Positions 9,465 to 19,089 are shown, numbered from the stretch's first letter. The stretch is 64,000 nucleotides of DNA from Sphingomonas sp. DG1-23 (GCF_030730875.1 NZ_JAVAMA010000002.1:434001-498000); one strand, 5' to 3'. Numbers and translations are program-made. Notes: a model not told the origin generated them from the sequence alone.

Positions 9465-9983
9465 ATGCCGGTGGCTCTAGACCTGCCCCCGACCCCTCCC
9501 GCTCCGCGGAAGGGGCGCGATGAATTCGAGCGCGCGCCGCGATCGCTCCCTTCCCGTTTACGGGAGGGGCTGGGGGACGGGAGCGCCACGCGCACGCCTT
9601 TCCTTGCGGTAACCGGCGCTTGCTTCGCACTTCTCTCCTGCGGCGGGCCGCCCGCCGAGAAGCCGGCTGAACCAGCCCTCGAAGTCCCCAACCAATCGGC
9701 CGCGCGCGCGCCCGAAGAACCCAAAATCGCCTGCGCCGCTGCCGGCGCCACCGATCTCACCCCGGTCTGCACCCTCGACCGCACCGAAACCCCGAATGGC
9801 GTGATCCTCACCCTACGCCACCCCGACGGCGCCTTCCGCCGCCTCCAGATCATCCGCGACGGCCGCGGCGTGATCGCCGCCGACGGGGCCGAGCCGGCGA
9901 AAGTCACTCCGCTCGGACCCGCCCAGATCGAGGTTGCGCTCGGCGGCGCGCGCTATCGCCTGCCTGCGACGGTACGCCAGTGA
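9465..9983 (+). CDS. Putative lipoprotein, unknown function
   Basis: The only in-frame start region gives 172 residues. The credible protein begins about 45 residues in: a short hydrophobic stretch, then the lipobox-like LLSC, a proline- and alanine-rich linker, and a soluble part with cysteines in KIACAAAG and TPVCTLD. The encoded N-terminal extension is made of palindromic-repeat sequence (hairpin at 9548-9569) and is unlike a normal lipoprotein leader. Either the true start is a non-canonical codon or a repeat has displaced it. The stop overlaps the nnrD start (GTGA). Function is unknown. Confidence 0.55.
   Translation: MPVALDLPPTPPAPRKGRDEFERAPRSLPSRLREGLGDGSATRTPFLAVTGACFALLSCGGPPAEKPAEPALEVPNQSAARAPEEPKIACAAAGATDLTPVCTLDRTETPNGVILTLRHPDGAFRRLQIIRDGRGVIAADGAEPAKVTPLGPAQIEVALGGARYRLPATVRQ
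9548..9569. repeat. Palindrome inside the predicted N-terminus of the lipoprotein gene
   Basis: Nine-base arms at 9548-9556 and 9561-9569 pair with one G-T wobble around a four-base loop. It is of the same class as other cccttcccg/cgggagggg hairpins in the window. Confidence 0.5.
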
Positions 9984-11383
9984 TCCCCGCCGGCGCGCCC
10001 GTCGTCACTGCCACGGAGATGCGCGCCGCCGAGCAGGCGGTGTTCGCCGGCGGCGTCTCGCAGGATTCGCTGATGGAGCGGGCAGGCGCCGCGGTCGCTC
10101 GGGAAGCCGCGCGCTTCGCGATGGGGCGCCCGATCCTCATTCTCGCCGGCCCCGGCAACAATGGCGGCGATGCCTATGTCGCCGCGCGCCTCCTTCGGAA
10201 TTGGGGCCATGACGTCAGTCTCGTGGCCACCGGCACGCCTGCGCCCGGCGCCGCCGAGCGGATGCACGCATCGTGGCACGGCCCAACCTCGTCGCTTTAC
10301 GCCGCGCGGCCGCGTCCCGTGCTCGTCGACGGGCTGTTCGGCACTGGCATGACCCGCCCGCTCGAGCGTGGCCTCGCCGCGGTGTTCGCCGATCTCGTCA
10401 AACAGGCCGAGTTCGTCCTGTCGATCGATCTGCCGTCGGGGATCGATGCCGACACCGGCGCCGATCTCGGCGCACCGCGCGGGATTGACGTCACGCTCGC
10501 GCTCGGGGCGTTCAAGCCGGGGCATCTGCTCGACGCCGGCCTCGAACGTTGCGGCAAGCTCCTGCTGGCCGACCTCGACATCCGGGTCGAGACTCGCTGG
10601 CGCACCGTCGCGCGCCCCGGGCTGGAGACACCCGGCGTGCACAGCCACAAATATAGCCGCGGCCTCGTCGCGGCGGTCGAAGGTGCGATGCCCGGCGCCG
10701 CGCGCCTCGCCGCGCGTGCCGCGATGGCGGGCGGCGCGGGCTATGTCGTGCTCGCCGGCGATCGGCCTTGGAGCGAGGGGCCCGATGCGCTCGTCCGCCG
10801 CGAAGTGCGCAGCGCCGAGGATCTCGCCGAATTCCTCGGCTGGGACCGGATCGACGCGGTGGTGCTCGGCCCCGGCCTCGGCCGCGACCGGCGCGCCGAG
10901 GCCTATCTCCGCGCCGCCTTCGCCGCGCCCAAACCCCTGATCCTCGACGGCGACGCGCTGACCCTGCTCGGCAGCGGCGCGGCGCGCTGGCTCGAAACCC
11001 GCGCCGCGCCGACCTGGCTCACGCCGCATTCGGGCGAGTTCGGCCGGATGTTCGCCGGCGAAGGCAGCAAGATCGAGCGCACGCTCGCGGCCGCCGCGGA
11101 GGCGCGCGCGACGATCGTCCACAAGGGTGCCGACACCGTGATCGCGTCGCCCAAAAGCGAGGTCCGAATCCTCGCCGGCGGATCGCCCTGGCTGTCGACC
11201 GCGGGCACCGGCGACGTGCTCGCCGGGCTGCTCGCCGCGCAGGTCGTGCAGGGCGGGAAGGGCATTGCCCCCGCCGAAGCCGCGACGTGGCTCCATGCCC
11301 GCGCCGCGCAGCTTGCCGGACCGGCGCTGATCGCCGATCAGCTGGTCGATCACATCCCCGAGGCAGTTTCAGAATGTCTGTGA
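9980..11383 (+). CDS. nnrD: Bifunctional NAD(P)H-hydrate epimerase / ADP-dependent dehydratase
   Basis: 467 residues with the two usual domains. The N-terminal YjeF_N epimerase part has ATEMRAAEQ and the nucleotide-binding AGPGNNGGDAYVAARLL. The C-terminal carbohydrate-kinase-like dehydratase has VLGPGLGRD, LTPHSGEFGRMF and the anion-hole motif STAGTGDVLAGLL. The enzyme repairs hydrated NADH and NADPH: epimerisation of the R form, then ADP-dependent dehydration. The GTG start overlaps the upstream stop, and the 3' end overlaps the RNA methyltransferase start by 10 bases, so the three genes are probably one transcript. Confidence 0.94.
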   Translation: MIPAGAPVVTATEMRAAEQAVFAGGVSQDSLMERAGAAVAREAARFAMGRPILILAGPGNNGGDAYVAARLLRNWGHDVSLVATGTPAPGAAERMHASWHGPTSSLYAARPRPVLVDGLFGTGMTRPLERGLAAVFADLVKQAEFVLSIDLPSGIDADTGADLGAPRGIDVTLALGAFKPGHLLDAGLERCGKLLLADLDIRVETRWRTVARPGLETPGVHSHKYSRGLVAAVEGAMPGAARLAARAAMAGGAGYVVLAGDRPWSEGPDALVRREVRSAEDLAEFLGWDRIDAVVLGPGLGRDRRAEAYLRAAFAAPKPLILDGDALTLLGSGAARWLETRAAPTWLTPHSGEFGRMFAGEGSKIERTLAAAAEARATIVHKGADTVIASPKSEVRILAGGSPWLSTAGTGDVLAGLLAAQVVQGGKGIAPAEAATWLHARAAQLAGPALIADQLVDHIPEAVSECL

Positions 11384-12576
11384 ACGATGACGAAGTCCTC
11401 CGCGTCGCCGCGCGCGGCGATGGCGTCACCGCCGATGGCCGCCACGCCGCTTTCGCCGCGCCGGGCGATCGGGTTACGCCCGAGGGGGCGATCCTCCCGG
11501 GGCCGCACCACCAGAACCCGCCCTGCAAGCATTTCTCCGAATGCGGCGGCTGCCAGCTCCAGCATCTCGACGACGTCAGCTGGACCCAATTCATCGCCGA
11601 TCGCGTGGTCACTGCGCTGGCGGCGCATGGGCTCGAGACGTGGGTTCGTCCGCCTTTGCTCTCGCCCCCCAACACCCGCCGTCGCGCGACGCTCCACGCC
11701 GAGCGCCGCGGCCGCCAGATCCGGCTCGGCTTCACCCGGCAGAACAGCCACGAGCTGATCGATCTCGAGGAATGCTGGATCCTCGCGCCCGAATTGTTCG
11801 CGCTCGTCGCGCCGCTCCGCGGCATGCTCGCGGCGCTGATCCCCGGCACCCGCCGGATCAACGTCCATCTCGTCCAGACCGATCAGGGGCCGGACGTGCT
11901 GATCGACGGGCTCGAAGCCGAAGGCCTCGCCGCCGCCGAGGCGTTGAGCGCCTTTTCGCATCGCCATCATCTCGCCCGCCTGTCGATCGACGAGGGCTTC
12001 GGCGCGAGCGCCCGTTACGAGCCCGAGCCGGTCACCGTCACGCTGGGCGGCGTCCCCGTGCCGTTCCCGCCGGGCAATTTCCTTCAGGCCACGCCCGAGG
12101 GCGAGGCGGCTTTGGTCGCCGCGGTGCAGGAGATTGTCGGCGGTGCGAAAGCCGTCGCCGACCTGTTCGCCGGCCTCGGCACCTTCACCTTCGCCTTCCC
12201 CAAAGCCAAGGTCTACGCCGCCGAAGGCGCGCGCGATCCGATCACGGCGCTCAAGGCCGCGGCTGGGCTCGCACGCCGCCCGGTGTTCGCCGAGCATCGC
12301 GACCTGTTCCGCCGCCCGGTCACTGCGAAGGACCTTTCCAATTTCGACGCGATCGTCCTCGATCCGCCGCGCGCCGGGGCGCGCGAGCAGGTCGTCGAGA
12401 TCGCCGCGTCTACCGCGCCGGTCCTTGCCTATGTATCGTGCAATCCCAGTACCTTCGCACGCGATGCAGAGACTCTGTCGCAATCCGGTTATCGCCTCGA
12501 CTGGGTCCAGCCGGTCGGCCAGTTCCGCTGGTCGACCCATGTCGAGCTCGCCGCGAAGTTCAGCCGTCAGGGGTAA
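11374..12576 (+). CDS. SAM-dependent 23S rRNA uracil-5 methyltransferase family (RumA/RlmD-like)
   Basis: 400 residues. A 4Fe-4S cluster motif, C-x5-C-x2-C in [10 protein letters not shown] with a fourth cysteine in EECWIL, precedes the Rossmann methyltransferase domain. The SAM motif is in [13 protein letters not shown], the DPPRAG motif follows, and the catalytic cysteine is in [12 protein letters not shown]. The family methylates uracil C5 in 23S rRNA (or tRNA); which uracil cannot be read from sequence. The N-terminal TRAM domain appears reduced. It overlaps nnrD upstream and runs convergently into truA with a 10-base overlap. Confidence 0.9.
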   Translation: MSVNDDEVLRVAARGDGVTADGRHAAFAAPGDRVTPEGAILPGPHHQNPPCKHFSECGGCQLQHLDDVSWTQFIADRVVTALAAHGLETWVRPPLLSPPNTRRRATLHAERRGRQIRLGFTRQNSHELIDLEECWILAPELFALVAPLRGMLAALIPGTRRINVHLVQTDQGPDVLIDGLEAEGLAAAEALSAFSHRHHLARLSIDEGFGASARYEPEPVTVTLGGVPVPFPPGNFLQATPEGEAALVAAVQEIVGGAKAVADLFAGLGTFTFAFPKAKVYAAEGARDPITALKAAAGLARRPVFAEHRDLFRRPVTAKDLSNFDAIVLDPPRAGAREQVVEIAASTAPVLAYVSCNPSTFARDAETLSQSGYRLDWVQPVGQFRWSTHVELAAKFSRQG

Positions 12577-13304
12577 TCCGCGCGCACGAAGAACAGCCCG
12601 TCGGGCGGCGCATTGAGCCCGAGCCGGGCGCGGTCGCGCGCTTCGAGCGCGTCGCACAGATCCTCGAGGCTCCACTTTCGCTGACCCACCAGCCCGAGAC
12701 ACCCGACCATCGAGCGTACCTGGTGGTGGAGGAACGACCGCGCCGAGGCGTGCACCAGCAGCCGGTCGCCCTGGCGAGTCACGTCGAGCCGGTCGAGCGT
12801 CTTGACCGGACTCGCCGACTGGCAATGCGCCGAGCGGAACGTCGTGAAATCGTGCCGCCCGACCAGAAATTGCGCCGCTTCGTGCATCGCCGCGGCATCG
12901 AGCGCGCCCGGGATCCGCCACGCCAGCCCCTTCTCCCAGGTCAGCGGCGCGCGCCGCTGGACGATGCGATATTCGTAGTGCCGCGCGATGCACGAGAAGC
13001 GCGCATGCCAGTCGTCGGGCACTGCGACGCATTCGAGCACCGCCACCGGATGCGGCCGCAGTCGCGCGTTGAGCGCCTCCATCAGCCGGAACGGCACGAT
13101 TTCGCGGGCGATATCGAGATGCGCGCGCATGCCCAGCCCGTGCACGCCCGCATCGGTGCGCCCCGCCGCATGCACCACCGATGTCTCGCCGGTGACCGCG
13201 AACGCCGCTTCCTCGATTGCCTGCTGGACGCTCGGGCCATGGTCCTGTCGCTGCCAGCCCATGAACGGACGGCCGTCATACTCCACCGTCAGCGCGAACC
13301 GGGT
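12567..13304 (-). CDS. truA: tRNA pseudouridine synthase A
   Basis: About 245 residues. TruA converts U38-U40 of the tRNA anticodon arm to pseudouridine. The catalytic aspartate is in AGRTDAGVH; the opening [15 protein letters not shown], the middle [12 protein letters not shown] and the C-terminal [13 protein letters not shown] are all family blocks. The most likely start is a TTG spanning 13305-13307 that overlaps the fmt stop as TTGA, so the true 5' end is probably 13307. No ATG fits in this region. It is downstream of fmt and almost certainly translationally coupled to it. Confidence 0.93.
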   Translation of the reverse strand, partial: TRFALTVEYDGRPFMGWQRQDHGPSVQQAIEEAAFAVTGETSVVHAAGRTDAGVHGLGMRAHLDIAREIVPFRLMEALNARLRPHPVAVLECVAVPDDWHARFSCIARHYEYRIVQRRAPLTWEKGLAWRIPGALDAAAMHEAAQFLVGRHDFTTFRSAHCQSASPVKTLDRLDVTRQGDRLLVHASARSFLHHQVRSMVGCLGLVGQRKWSLEDLCDALEARDRARLGLNAPPDGLFFVRADYP

Positions 13305-14206
13305 CAAAGCCCGGTGCCCGCCGGGATCGCGAACCCGCGCAGCAGCTCGTCTGGCGTCATGACGCCGCGCCCGGCGCGCTGGACGAGGGTGGGGCGGATC
13401 GCGCCTTCGCCGCAGGCGATCGTCATCCGGTCGTCGAGCACGATCCCGGCCACGCCGCCCGCTGCCAGGATCTCGGCCGCATGCACCCGCACGCGCTCGC
13501 CCGCATATTCGAAGAACGCGCCCGGCGCCGGATTGAACGCGCGTATTTGTCGCTCGACTTCGACTGCGGACCGCGAAAAATCGAGCCGCGCCTCGGCCTT
13601 GTCGATCTTGGCGGCATAAGTGACGCCCTCCTCAGGCTGGGGCATTGCGGGATGGGCCGCGATATTATCGAGCACCTCGACCATCAACCGCGCGCCCATC
13701 GCGCTCAATTCGCCGGTCAATTCTCCCGCGGTCTTGCCGGCCACCGGCGTCCGCGCCTCGCGCCGCACCGGCCCGGTGTCGAGCCCGGCTTCCATCTGCA
13801 TGATCCCGACGCCGGTCTCGGCATCGCCGGCGAGGATCGCGCGCTGGACCGGCGCCGCCCCGCGCCAGCGCGGCAACAGCGAGCCATGGACGTTGAGGCA
13901 GCCCAGCCGCGGCGCCTCCAGCACCGCGACCGGCAGGATCAGCCCATAGGCCGCGACCACCGCGACATCGGCGTCGAGCGCGGCGAATGCCTCGACCGCC
14001 CCGGGCTCCTTGCGGAAGGAAAGCGGGGTCCGCACCGCGATCCCCAGCATTTCGGCCCGCGCATGGACGGGCGAGGGGGCCACCTTGCCCCGGTTGCCGC
14101 GCCGCGGCGGCTGGCTGTACGCCGCCACGACGTCATGACCGGCATCGACCAGCGCATCGAGTGTCGGAACGGCGAATTCGGGGGTTCCCATGAAGATGAT
14201 CCGCAT
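13304..14206 (-). CDS. fmt: Methionyl-tRNA formyltransferase
   Basis: 300 residues. It transfers a formyl group from 10-formyltetrahydrofolate to initiator Met-tRNA. The opening [19 protein letters not shown], the folate and catalytic region [20 protein letters not shown], and EAGLDTGPV are diagnostic. Length is slightly below the usual 310 or so. It leads a two-gene unit with truA. Peptide deformylase lies about 1 kb away on the other strand rather than in the common def-fmt pair, with recR between them. Confidence 0.96.
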   Translation of the reverse strand: MRIIFMGTPEFAVPTLDALVDAGHDVVAAYSQPPRRGNRGKVAPSPVHARAEMLGIAVRTPLSFRKEPGAVEAFAALDADVAVVAAYGLILPVAVLEAPRLGCLNVHGSLLPRWRGAAPVQRAILAGDAETGVGIMQMEAGLDTGPVRREARTPVAGKTAGELTGELSAMGARLMVEVLDNIAAHPAMPQPEEGVTYAAKIDKAEARLDFSRSAVEVERQIRAFNPAPGAFFEYAGERVRVHAAEILAAGGVAGIVLDDRMTIACGEGAIRPTLVQRAGRGVMTPDELLRGFAIPAGTGL

Positions 14207-14230
14207 GGCGGGCCTTTAGCCCCAACCGCC

Positions 14231-14303
14231 GTCCCGGCGAAAGCCGGGATCTCAGGCGATCGCGTCCGCCTGCGGCACGAGGTCCCGGCGTTCGCCGGAT
14301 GAC
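14231..14303. repeat. Palindromic repeat, family B (copy 1)
   Basis: The left arm starts gtcccggcgaaagccgggat, and the right arm at 14278-14303 reads as its near-complement. The interior begins ctcagg. It shares arms and interior with the copy at 50211-50293. It sits in the spacer between the divergent fmt and recR genes. Confidence 0.7.
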
Positions 14304-14342
14304 GATGATTGCTTTCAGGGGCAGCGCGGCTATCTCTCCCTC

Positions 14343-14939
14343 ATGGCGTCCCCCGAAATCGAAGCACTCACCCAGGCGCTCTCCCGTCTGCCCGGACTCG
14401 GCCCGCGCTCGGCGCGGCGCGCGGTGCTCCATTTGCTCAAGAAGCGCGAGACTGCGCTCGATCCCTTGCTCTCGGCGCTTGCCGCGGTCAGCCGGCGGCT
14501 CAGCACCTGCGGGATCTGCGGCAATGTCGACACCAGCGATCCGTGCGCGGTCTGCGCCGATCCGCGCCGCGATGCGCGGTCGCTGTGCGTCGTCGAGGAA
14601 GTCGCCGATCTCTGGGCGCTCGATCGGTCGCGGCTGTTCCCCGGCAAGTTCCACGTCCTCGGCGGCCGCCTCTCCGCGCTCGAGGGCGTGCGGCCTGAGG
14701 ATCTGCGAGTCGACAGCCTCGTCCGCCGCGTCGCCGCGGGCGGCGTTGACGAAGTCGTGCTCGCGATGAACGCCACGCTCGATGGCCAGACCACTGCGCA
14801 CTACCTCGCGGAGCGCCTCGAATCCTATCCGATCCGCATCACCCAGCTTGCCCATGGCCTCCCCGTCGGCGGCGAGCTCGATTATCTCGACGAAGGCACG
14901 CTCGCCCAGGCCCTGCGTGCCCGCCGCCCGGTCGCCTGA
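14343..14939 (+). CDS. recR: Recombination mediator protein RecR
   Basis: 198 residues, the family length. The helix-hairpin-helix region [14 protein letters not shown] is followed by a four-cysteine zinc site ([19 protein letters not shown]), a Toprim domain containing LCVVEE, and the C-terminal block [22 protein letters not shown], here [16 protein letters not shown]. With RecO and RecF it loads RecA onto SSB-coated DNA. No clear Shine-Dalgarno precedes the ATG. It is divergent from fmt across a palindromic repeat and followed by a 199-bp inverted repeat. Confidence 0.96.
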   Translation: MASPEIEALTQALSRLPGLGPRSARRAVLHLLKKRETALDPLLSALAAVSRRLSTCGICGNVDTSDPCAVCADPRRDARSLCVVEEVADLWALDRSRLFPGKFHVLGGRLSALEGVRPEDLRVDSLVRRVAAGGVDEVVLAMNATLDGQTTAHYLAERLESYPIRITQLAHGLPVGGELDYLDEGTLAQALRARRPVA

Positions 14940-14940
14940 T

Positions 14941-15139
14941 TTTTTCACGCGAAGCCGCAGATTTGTTCGTGCAGAGGCGCGGAGGACGCAGAGACTGTTG
15001 GATTCGGCTGCGTGCGCAACTGCTCAAACCGCCCGCGATTGAATCGATAGCGCGCCGCGGCGCGCAACATCTCCGCGTCCTCTGCGCCTATGCGCGCTAC
15101 GTTCTTCGTCTTCGCGTCTCCGTGCCTTCGCGTGAAAAC
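14941..15139. repeat. 199-bp imperfect inverted repeat between recR and def
   Basis: The outer arms tttcacgcgaag (left end) and cttcgcgtgaaa (right end) are perfect complements. Inner arms rich in gcggaggacgcagag (about 14972-14993) and ctccgcgtcctctgcgcct (15071-15089) also pair imperfectly. The element fills nearly the whole spacer. No coding signal was found in it. Confidence 0.65.
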
Positions 15140-15191
15140 CAAATCGTCCCCGACGCTTGCGACAAAAGCGCCACCGGACTATTTTACACCC

Positions 15192-15719
15192 ATGGCCATT
15201 CTACCCATCGTCGAAGTCCCGGATCCGCGTCTCCGTTTGATCTCCACCCCCGTCGCGGAGGTGAATGACGAATTGCGCGACCTGATCGGCGACATGTTCG
15301 ACACGATGTACGATGCCCCCGGCATCGGCCTCGCCGCGATTCAGGTCGGCGTGCCCAAGCGCGTCATCGTCATGGATCTGCAGGAAGAGGAAGACGAGGA
15401 GGGCAAGCCGATCCGCGCACCCCGCGTCTTCGTCAACCCCGAGATCCTCGATCCCGCCGACGAGCATTCGGTCTATACCGAAGGCTGCCTGTCGATCCCC
15501 GATCAGTTCGCCGATGTCGAGCGCCCCGCGCGGTGCCGGGTCAAGTGGCTCGACGAACAGGGCGCCGCGCATGACGAGATATTCGAAGGCCTGCTCGCCA
15601 CCTGCATCCAGCACGAGATGGACCATCTCGAGGGCGTGGTGTTCATCGATCACCTCTCGCGCCTCAAGCGCGACATGATCCTCAAAAAGCTGTCCAAGGC
15701 GCGGAAAGCTGCGGCGTAA
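15192..15719 (+). CDS. def: Peptide deformylase
   Basis: 175 residues. All three deformylase motifs are present: [17 protein letters not shown] (metal-binding cysteine) and QHEMDHLEG (two metal histidines and the catalytic glutamate). It removes the formyl group from new N-termini, acting downstream of Fmt. An acidic insertion, EEEDEEGKP, follows the first motif. The ATG at 15192 gives the standard [15 protein letters not shown] start; upstream in-frame sequence is repeat-derived. It is followed by another palindromic repeat. Confidence 0.96.
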   Translation: MAILPIVEVPDPRLRLISTPVAEVNDELRDLIGDMFDTMYDAPGIGLAAIQVGVPKRVIVMDLQEEEDEEGKPIRAPRVFVNPEILDPADEHSVYTEGCLSIPDQFADVERPARCRVKWLDEQGAAHDEIFEGLLATCIQHEMDHLEGVVFIDHLSRLKRDMILKKLSKARKAAA

Positions 15720-15727
15720 GCGCTGAA

Positions 15728-15837
15728 CCGTGCTCCGGCCTCGTGCCGGGGTCCGACAAGCGGCTTGGCCAATCCATCGAGCCTCCTTCCTGTGCGTCGC
15801 GGCGCGGTGGATCCCGGAACAAGTCCGGGATGACTCG
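15728..15837. repeat. Palindromic repeat, family C (copy 1)
   Basis: The left palindrome ccggcctcgtgccgggg and a right palindrome around atcccggaacaagtccgggat flank about 60 bases. It resembles the element at 63321-63429 and lies between def and rmuC. Confidence 0.55.
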
Positions 15838-15897
15838 TATGTGGTTGCTACAGCTCCCCCCAACCGCTAGGTTCGCCTTCTGTTCCCGGAGGCGCAC

Positions 15898-17295
15898 TTG
15901 GACTCGCTCGCTCTCATTCTGGTCGTCGCGGCATTGCTCGGCGGTTTCGGCATCGGCTGGTTCCTCGGCGGTCGCCCGGCGGCGCAGGCACGCGCCGATC
16001 TCGCGCGGCGCGAGGCTGACTTCAAGGCGGCAATCGCCGATCTCGTCGTCGCCGAGGAACGCGCGGGCCATGTCCCTGCGCTCCGCGACGAACTCGCGGC
16101 AATGCGCGACGACCGCGACGATGCGCGCCTCCAGCTCACCGAGCTCCGCGCGCGGGCCGAAGCCTTCGAGGAACGCCTCGCCGAGTTCAAGGGCGCGCGC
16201 GAGGCGATGGCGGGGCAGTTCCGCGAGCTCGCGGGGACGATGCTGGGCGAGACGCAAAAGGCCTTTCTCGAACGCGCCGAGGCCCGCTTCACCCAGTCCG
16301 GCGAGGCGAATGAAGCGAAGATGAAGGCCTTGCTCCAGCCGGTCGAGTCGACGCTCAAGCGCTACGAGGAAGGGCTGCAACGCGTCGAGAAGGAGCGCAA
16401 CGACAGCTATGGCGTGCTGCGCGAGGCGATCACCGAAGTGAAGGCGCAACTCGGCGAGACCCGCACCGAGACCGCCAAACTGGTCAACGCGCTCCGCGCC
16501 GCGCCCAAGACCCGCGGTCGCTGGGGCGAGCAGCAATTCCGCAATCTGATCGAGATCGCGGGTCTGTCGGGTCATGTCGACTTCGCCGCCGAAGTCTCGG
16601 TCGCCACCGAGGACGGCGCGCTACGCCCCGACTTCATCATCCGCCTGCCGGGCGATCAGCAGCTCATAGTGGATGTGAAGTGTGTGCTCGATGCCTATCT
16701 GACTGCAGCGGAAGCCACCTCCCCGGAAGAGCGGCAAGCAGCCTTGGCGTCGCATGCCCGGGCGGTGCGCAACCATGCGGATGCGCTGTCGCGAAAGGCC
16801 TATTGGGCGCAATTCGAAAAGGCGCCCGACTTCGTCATCATGTACATTCCCGGCGACAATTTCCTGTCGAGCGCGCTGGAGATCGACATGGAACTGTGGG
16901 AGCGCGCCGCGCGCAACCGGGTGATCATCGCCGGACCTTCGGCTTTCCTGCCGCTCGCGCGCACCGTCGCATCGATGTGGCGGCAGCAGAGGCTCACAGA
17001 GGACGCACGCGAAGTCGGCAAGCTCGGCAAGGAGATGTACGAACGCCTCGCCACTGCCGCGACGCATCTCAAGCGGGTCGGCGGCGGGCTCAACAGCGCG
17101 GTCGACAATTACAACAAGTTCGTCGCGAGCTTCGAAGGCCGGGTCATGGTCTCGGCGCGGCGCTTTCAGGCGCTCAACGTCGATACCGGCAATGCGACGC
17201 TCGACAGCATCGACAGCGTCGACGTGGTGGCCAAGGCGCCGGCCGTCGAATTGCTGCCGTCGAACGAGGACTCTGAAGCGAAGGCGGCGGAGTAG
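15898..17295 (+). CDS. rmuC: DNA recombination protein RmuC homologue
   Basis: 465 residues. A single N-terminal membrane anchor (LALILVVAALLGGFGIGWF) is followed by a long charged coiled coil to about residue 190 and then the RmuC nuclease-like domain, with RGRWGEQQFRNLIE, LRPDFIIRLPG and VDVKCVLDAY. RmuC limits rearrangements at inverted repeats; its biochemistry is poorly defined. The TTG start was chosen because ggagg ends five bases before it and there is no better ATG. It is a stand-alone gene flanked by repeats. Confidence 0.91.
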   Translation: MDSLALILVVAALLGGFGIGWFLGGRPAAQARADLARREADFKAAIADLVVAEERAGHVPALRDELAAMRDDRDDARLQLTELRARAEAFEERLAEFKGAREAMAGQFRELAGTMLGETQKAFLERAEARFTQSGEANEAKMKALLQPVESTLKRYEEGLQRVEKERNDSYGVLREAITEVKAQLGETRTETAKLVNALRAAPKTRGRWGEQQFRNLIEIAGLSGHVDFAAEVSVATEDGALRPDFIIRLPGDQQLIVDVKCVLDAYLTAAEATSPEERQAALASHARAVRNHADALSRKAYWAQFEKAPDFVIMYIPGDNFLSSALEIDMELWERAARNRVIIAGPSAFLPLARTVASMWRQQRLTEDAREVGKLGKEMYERLATAATHLKRVGGGLNSAVDNYNKFVASFEGRVMVSARRFQALNVDTGNATLDSIDSVDVVAKAPAVELLPSNEDSEAKAAE

Positions 17296-17307
17296 CGGTC
17301 AGCGACC

Positions 17308-17333
17308 CGTCATCCCGGCTCTCGCCGGGACGA
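17308..17333. repeat. Short palindrome resembling a family B arm
   Basis: A single hairpin, gtcatcccggc with gccgggacgac around a short loop, in the spacer between the convergent rmuC and META-domain genes. It looks like one arm of family B. No T-run follows. Confidence 0.45.
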
Positions 17334-17369
17334 CGCACGCGGCATTCTGTGGAACGCTCGTGGACGAAC

Positions 17370-18071
17370 TCAGCGCTGCCGGACAGGCGCCAGTACCAGC
17401 CGCTCGCTTTGCGCGCTGGTCAGCACCAGCTTGCCGTTCGGGTTACGGCTCACGCTCAGCGGCTTGGCGAGGATGCGCAGCACATTGCTCTCCTGGACAT
17501 TCTGCGCGCGCGCGCCGCACGCCATCTTGGTCGAGCGGAGCGGGCCCGCGGTCAGCCGGCCGCGCTGGAAGCGGAAGCTGCCGTTGAAATTGTTGCAGCT
17601 GGCATTGCCGCTGATCCGCTGCCCGTTGAACGTCACCCGCGGAGTCGTGCGCGGCGCCACCAGCCGGCGGTTGATCGATTCGATCCGCCAATCGCCTTCG
17701 AGCAGCGACGTCTGTTCCGGCGTTTCGGAAAGCACGGCGCCGCCGCAGCCGCGCAGCGTGCGTCCGCGTAGCGTCACCGTAACCGTGTCGTGAAAGGTGC
17801 GGTCGCTCATCCCGTCGCTGCATTCGACATGGGTGATGTCCACCGTCATGCCGCGCGCCTGATAGCGTTCGCCGTTGAAACCGACGATCGGTCGCGGTCT
17901 GGCGACGCTCGTCACGCGACCGCCGGCGGGTTCGTAACGGATCGTGCGGCCGTCGATGGTCAGCGACCAGAACGGCTCGGTCCCGAGTGCGCGATAAGGC
18001 TCGGCATTCGACTGGGCGAAAGCGGGCAGGGCGATCAGCATCAGGGCGCCGGCGGCGGCAAGCTTCATCAC
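17370..18071 (-). CDS. Secreted META (HslJ-like) domain protein
   Basis: About 233 residues with a cleavable signal peptide ending PAFAQS. The N-terminal half, from YRALGTEPFWSL, matches a COG3650-like region found in outer-membrane-associated proteins. The C-terminal half is a META/HslJ domain: WRIESINRRLV, then SGNASCNNFNGSF and KMACGARAQN. E. coli HslJ is linked to novobiocin tolerance; the role here is unknown. On the coding strand ggag lies seven bases before a GTG and ten before an ATG one codon later, so the start is one of these two. Confidence 0.82.
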   Translation of the reverse strand: MMKLAAAGALMLIALPAFAQSNAEPYRALGTEPFWSLTIDGRTIRYEPAGGRVTSVARPRPIVGFNGERYQARGMTVDITHVECSDGMSDRTFHDTVTVTLRGRTLRGCGGAVLSETPEQTSLLEGDWRIESINRRLVAPRTTPRVTFNGQRISGNASCNNFNGSFRFQRGRLTAGPLRSTKMACGARAQNVQESNVLRILAKPLSVSRNPNGKLVLTSAQSERLVLAPVRQR

Positions 18072-18236
18072 AACGGGTCTCCTTTGTCACGGTTGGTTGC
18101 CGCGCCGCGGCTGAACCGCGCATGGCCGTAACGATCGGCCGCCGTTCAGGATGCTGGCAAAATAGGATTTCGCGTGCCAGCCTTGCTCAGGCTCTTTGAC
18201 ATCGTGGTTCGATCGGCAAGCAATTGCGACATAATC

Positions 18237-18252
18237 TTGCGTTTTGACGCAA
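18237..18252. other. Small inverted repeat in the TrmH to META spacer
   Basis: ttgcgt and acgcaa pair around a four-base loop in the 214-base spacer upstream of the META gene. The spacer is less G+C-rich than its surroundings and probably holds that gene's promoter, but no convincing -35/-10 pair was found. Confidence 0.3.
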
Positions 18253-18285
18253 CAGAATTGCCGAATTGGCGTGAAAACCGTGAAA

Positions 18286-19089
18286 TTAGCCGCCCCGAAC
18301 CCTATTCAGCACCTCATAGGCCATCACCGCCGTCGCCACTGCCGCGTTGAGGCTGTCGGCCTTGCCGAGCATCGGGATCTTGACCAGCAAGTCGCATTGC
18401 TCGGCCATGAAATCGGGCATGCCCTGCGCTTCGTTGCCGGTGAGCAGAAAGACCGGGGCCGTATACAGCGCCGCTTTGTAATCGTGCTCGGTGTCGAGGC
18501 TGAGACCGACCAATTGCCCGGGGCCCGCGCGGAGCCAGGGGAGGAAGGCGTCCCAGCCGGCTCTGGCCACCGGAACGGTGAACAAGGCGCCCATGCTCGC
18601 CCGCACGGCTTCGAGCGAGAAGGGATCGACGCAATCGTCGATCAGGATCAGCCCGCCCGCGCCGACCGCGTCGCCGGTGCGCAATATGGTGCCGAGATTG
18701 CCCGGGTCGCGCAGCCGCTCGGCGACCAGCCAGATCGACGCCTGGCTGCGGTCGAGCTGGTCGAGGGTCAGTGCGAATTCGGGATAGACCCCGACAACGG
18801 CGCCGGGATTGTCTTTGCCCGAAAGCTTGGAGAGGATGTCGGCATTGGTCTCGATCGCTTCGCCGCCGGCCGCTTCGGTGGCGTCGACCAGCGCGCGGAC
18901 GAGGGGATGGCCCGCCATGTCCCGCGCGAAGAACAGATATTCGGGCAGCCGCCCGGCCTCGCGCGCTTCGGTCAGGATGCGCAGCCCCTCGGCGAGGAAC
19001 AGCCCTTCCTCGCGCCGATGGCGCTTGTCGCGCAGGTTGCGGACCCGCTTGATCAGCGGGTTCGAGAAAGCGGTGATTTCGCGCGGCAT
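18286..19089 (-). CDS. TrmH/SpoU-family RNA 2'-O-methyltransferase
   Basis: 267 residues. An N-terminal substrate-binding domain (NPLIKRVRNLRDKRHRREEG) precedes the SPOUT knot with all three motifs: ERLRDPGNLGTILRT, LTGNEAQGMP and PMLGKADSLNAAVA. The family methylates ribose 2'-OH groups in rRNA or tRNA. Overall architecture resembles RlmB/TsnR-type 23S enzymes, but the target is not readable. It follows ptsH on the same strand, separated by a family A repeat, so it may not belong to the PTS operon. Confidence 0.9.
   Translation of the reverse strand: MPREITAFSNPLIKRVRNLRDKRHRREEGLFLAEGLRILTEAREAGRLPEYLFFARDMAGHPLVRALVDATEAAGGEAIETNADILSKLSGKDNPGAVVGVYPEFALTLDQLDRSQASIWLVAERLRDPGNLGTILRTGDAVGAGGLILIDDCVDPFSLEAVRASMGALFTVPVARAGWDAFLPWLRAGPGQLVGLSLDTEHDYKAALYTAPVFLLTGNEAQGMPDFMAEQCDLLVKIPMLGKADSLNAAVATAVMAYEVLNRVRGG

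Noticed and set aside
14941..15139. A structured non-coding RNA or riboswitch.
   Set aside because: The arms look like those of a repeat element, there is no T-run or known aptamer motif, and the element ends well before the def start.
18196..18235. TTGACA with cataat downstream, a possible promoter.
   Set aside because: The two boxes are about 28 bases apart, too far for a sigma-70-type promoter, and no gene starts in that direction within reach.
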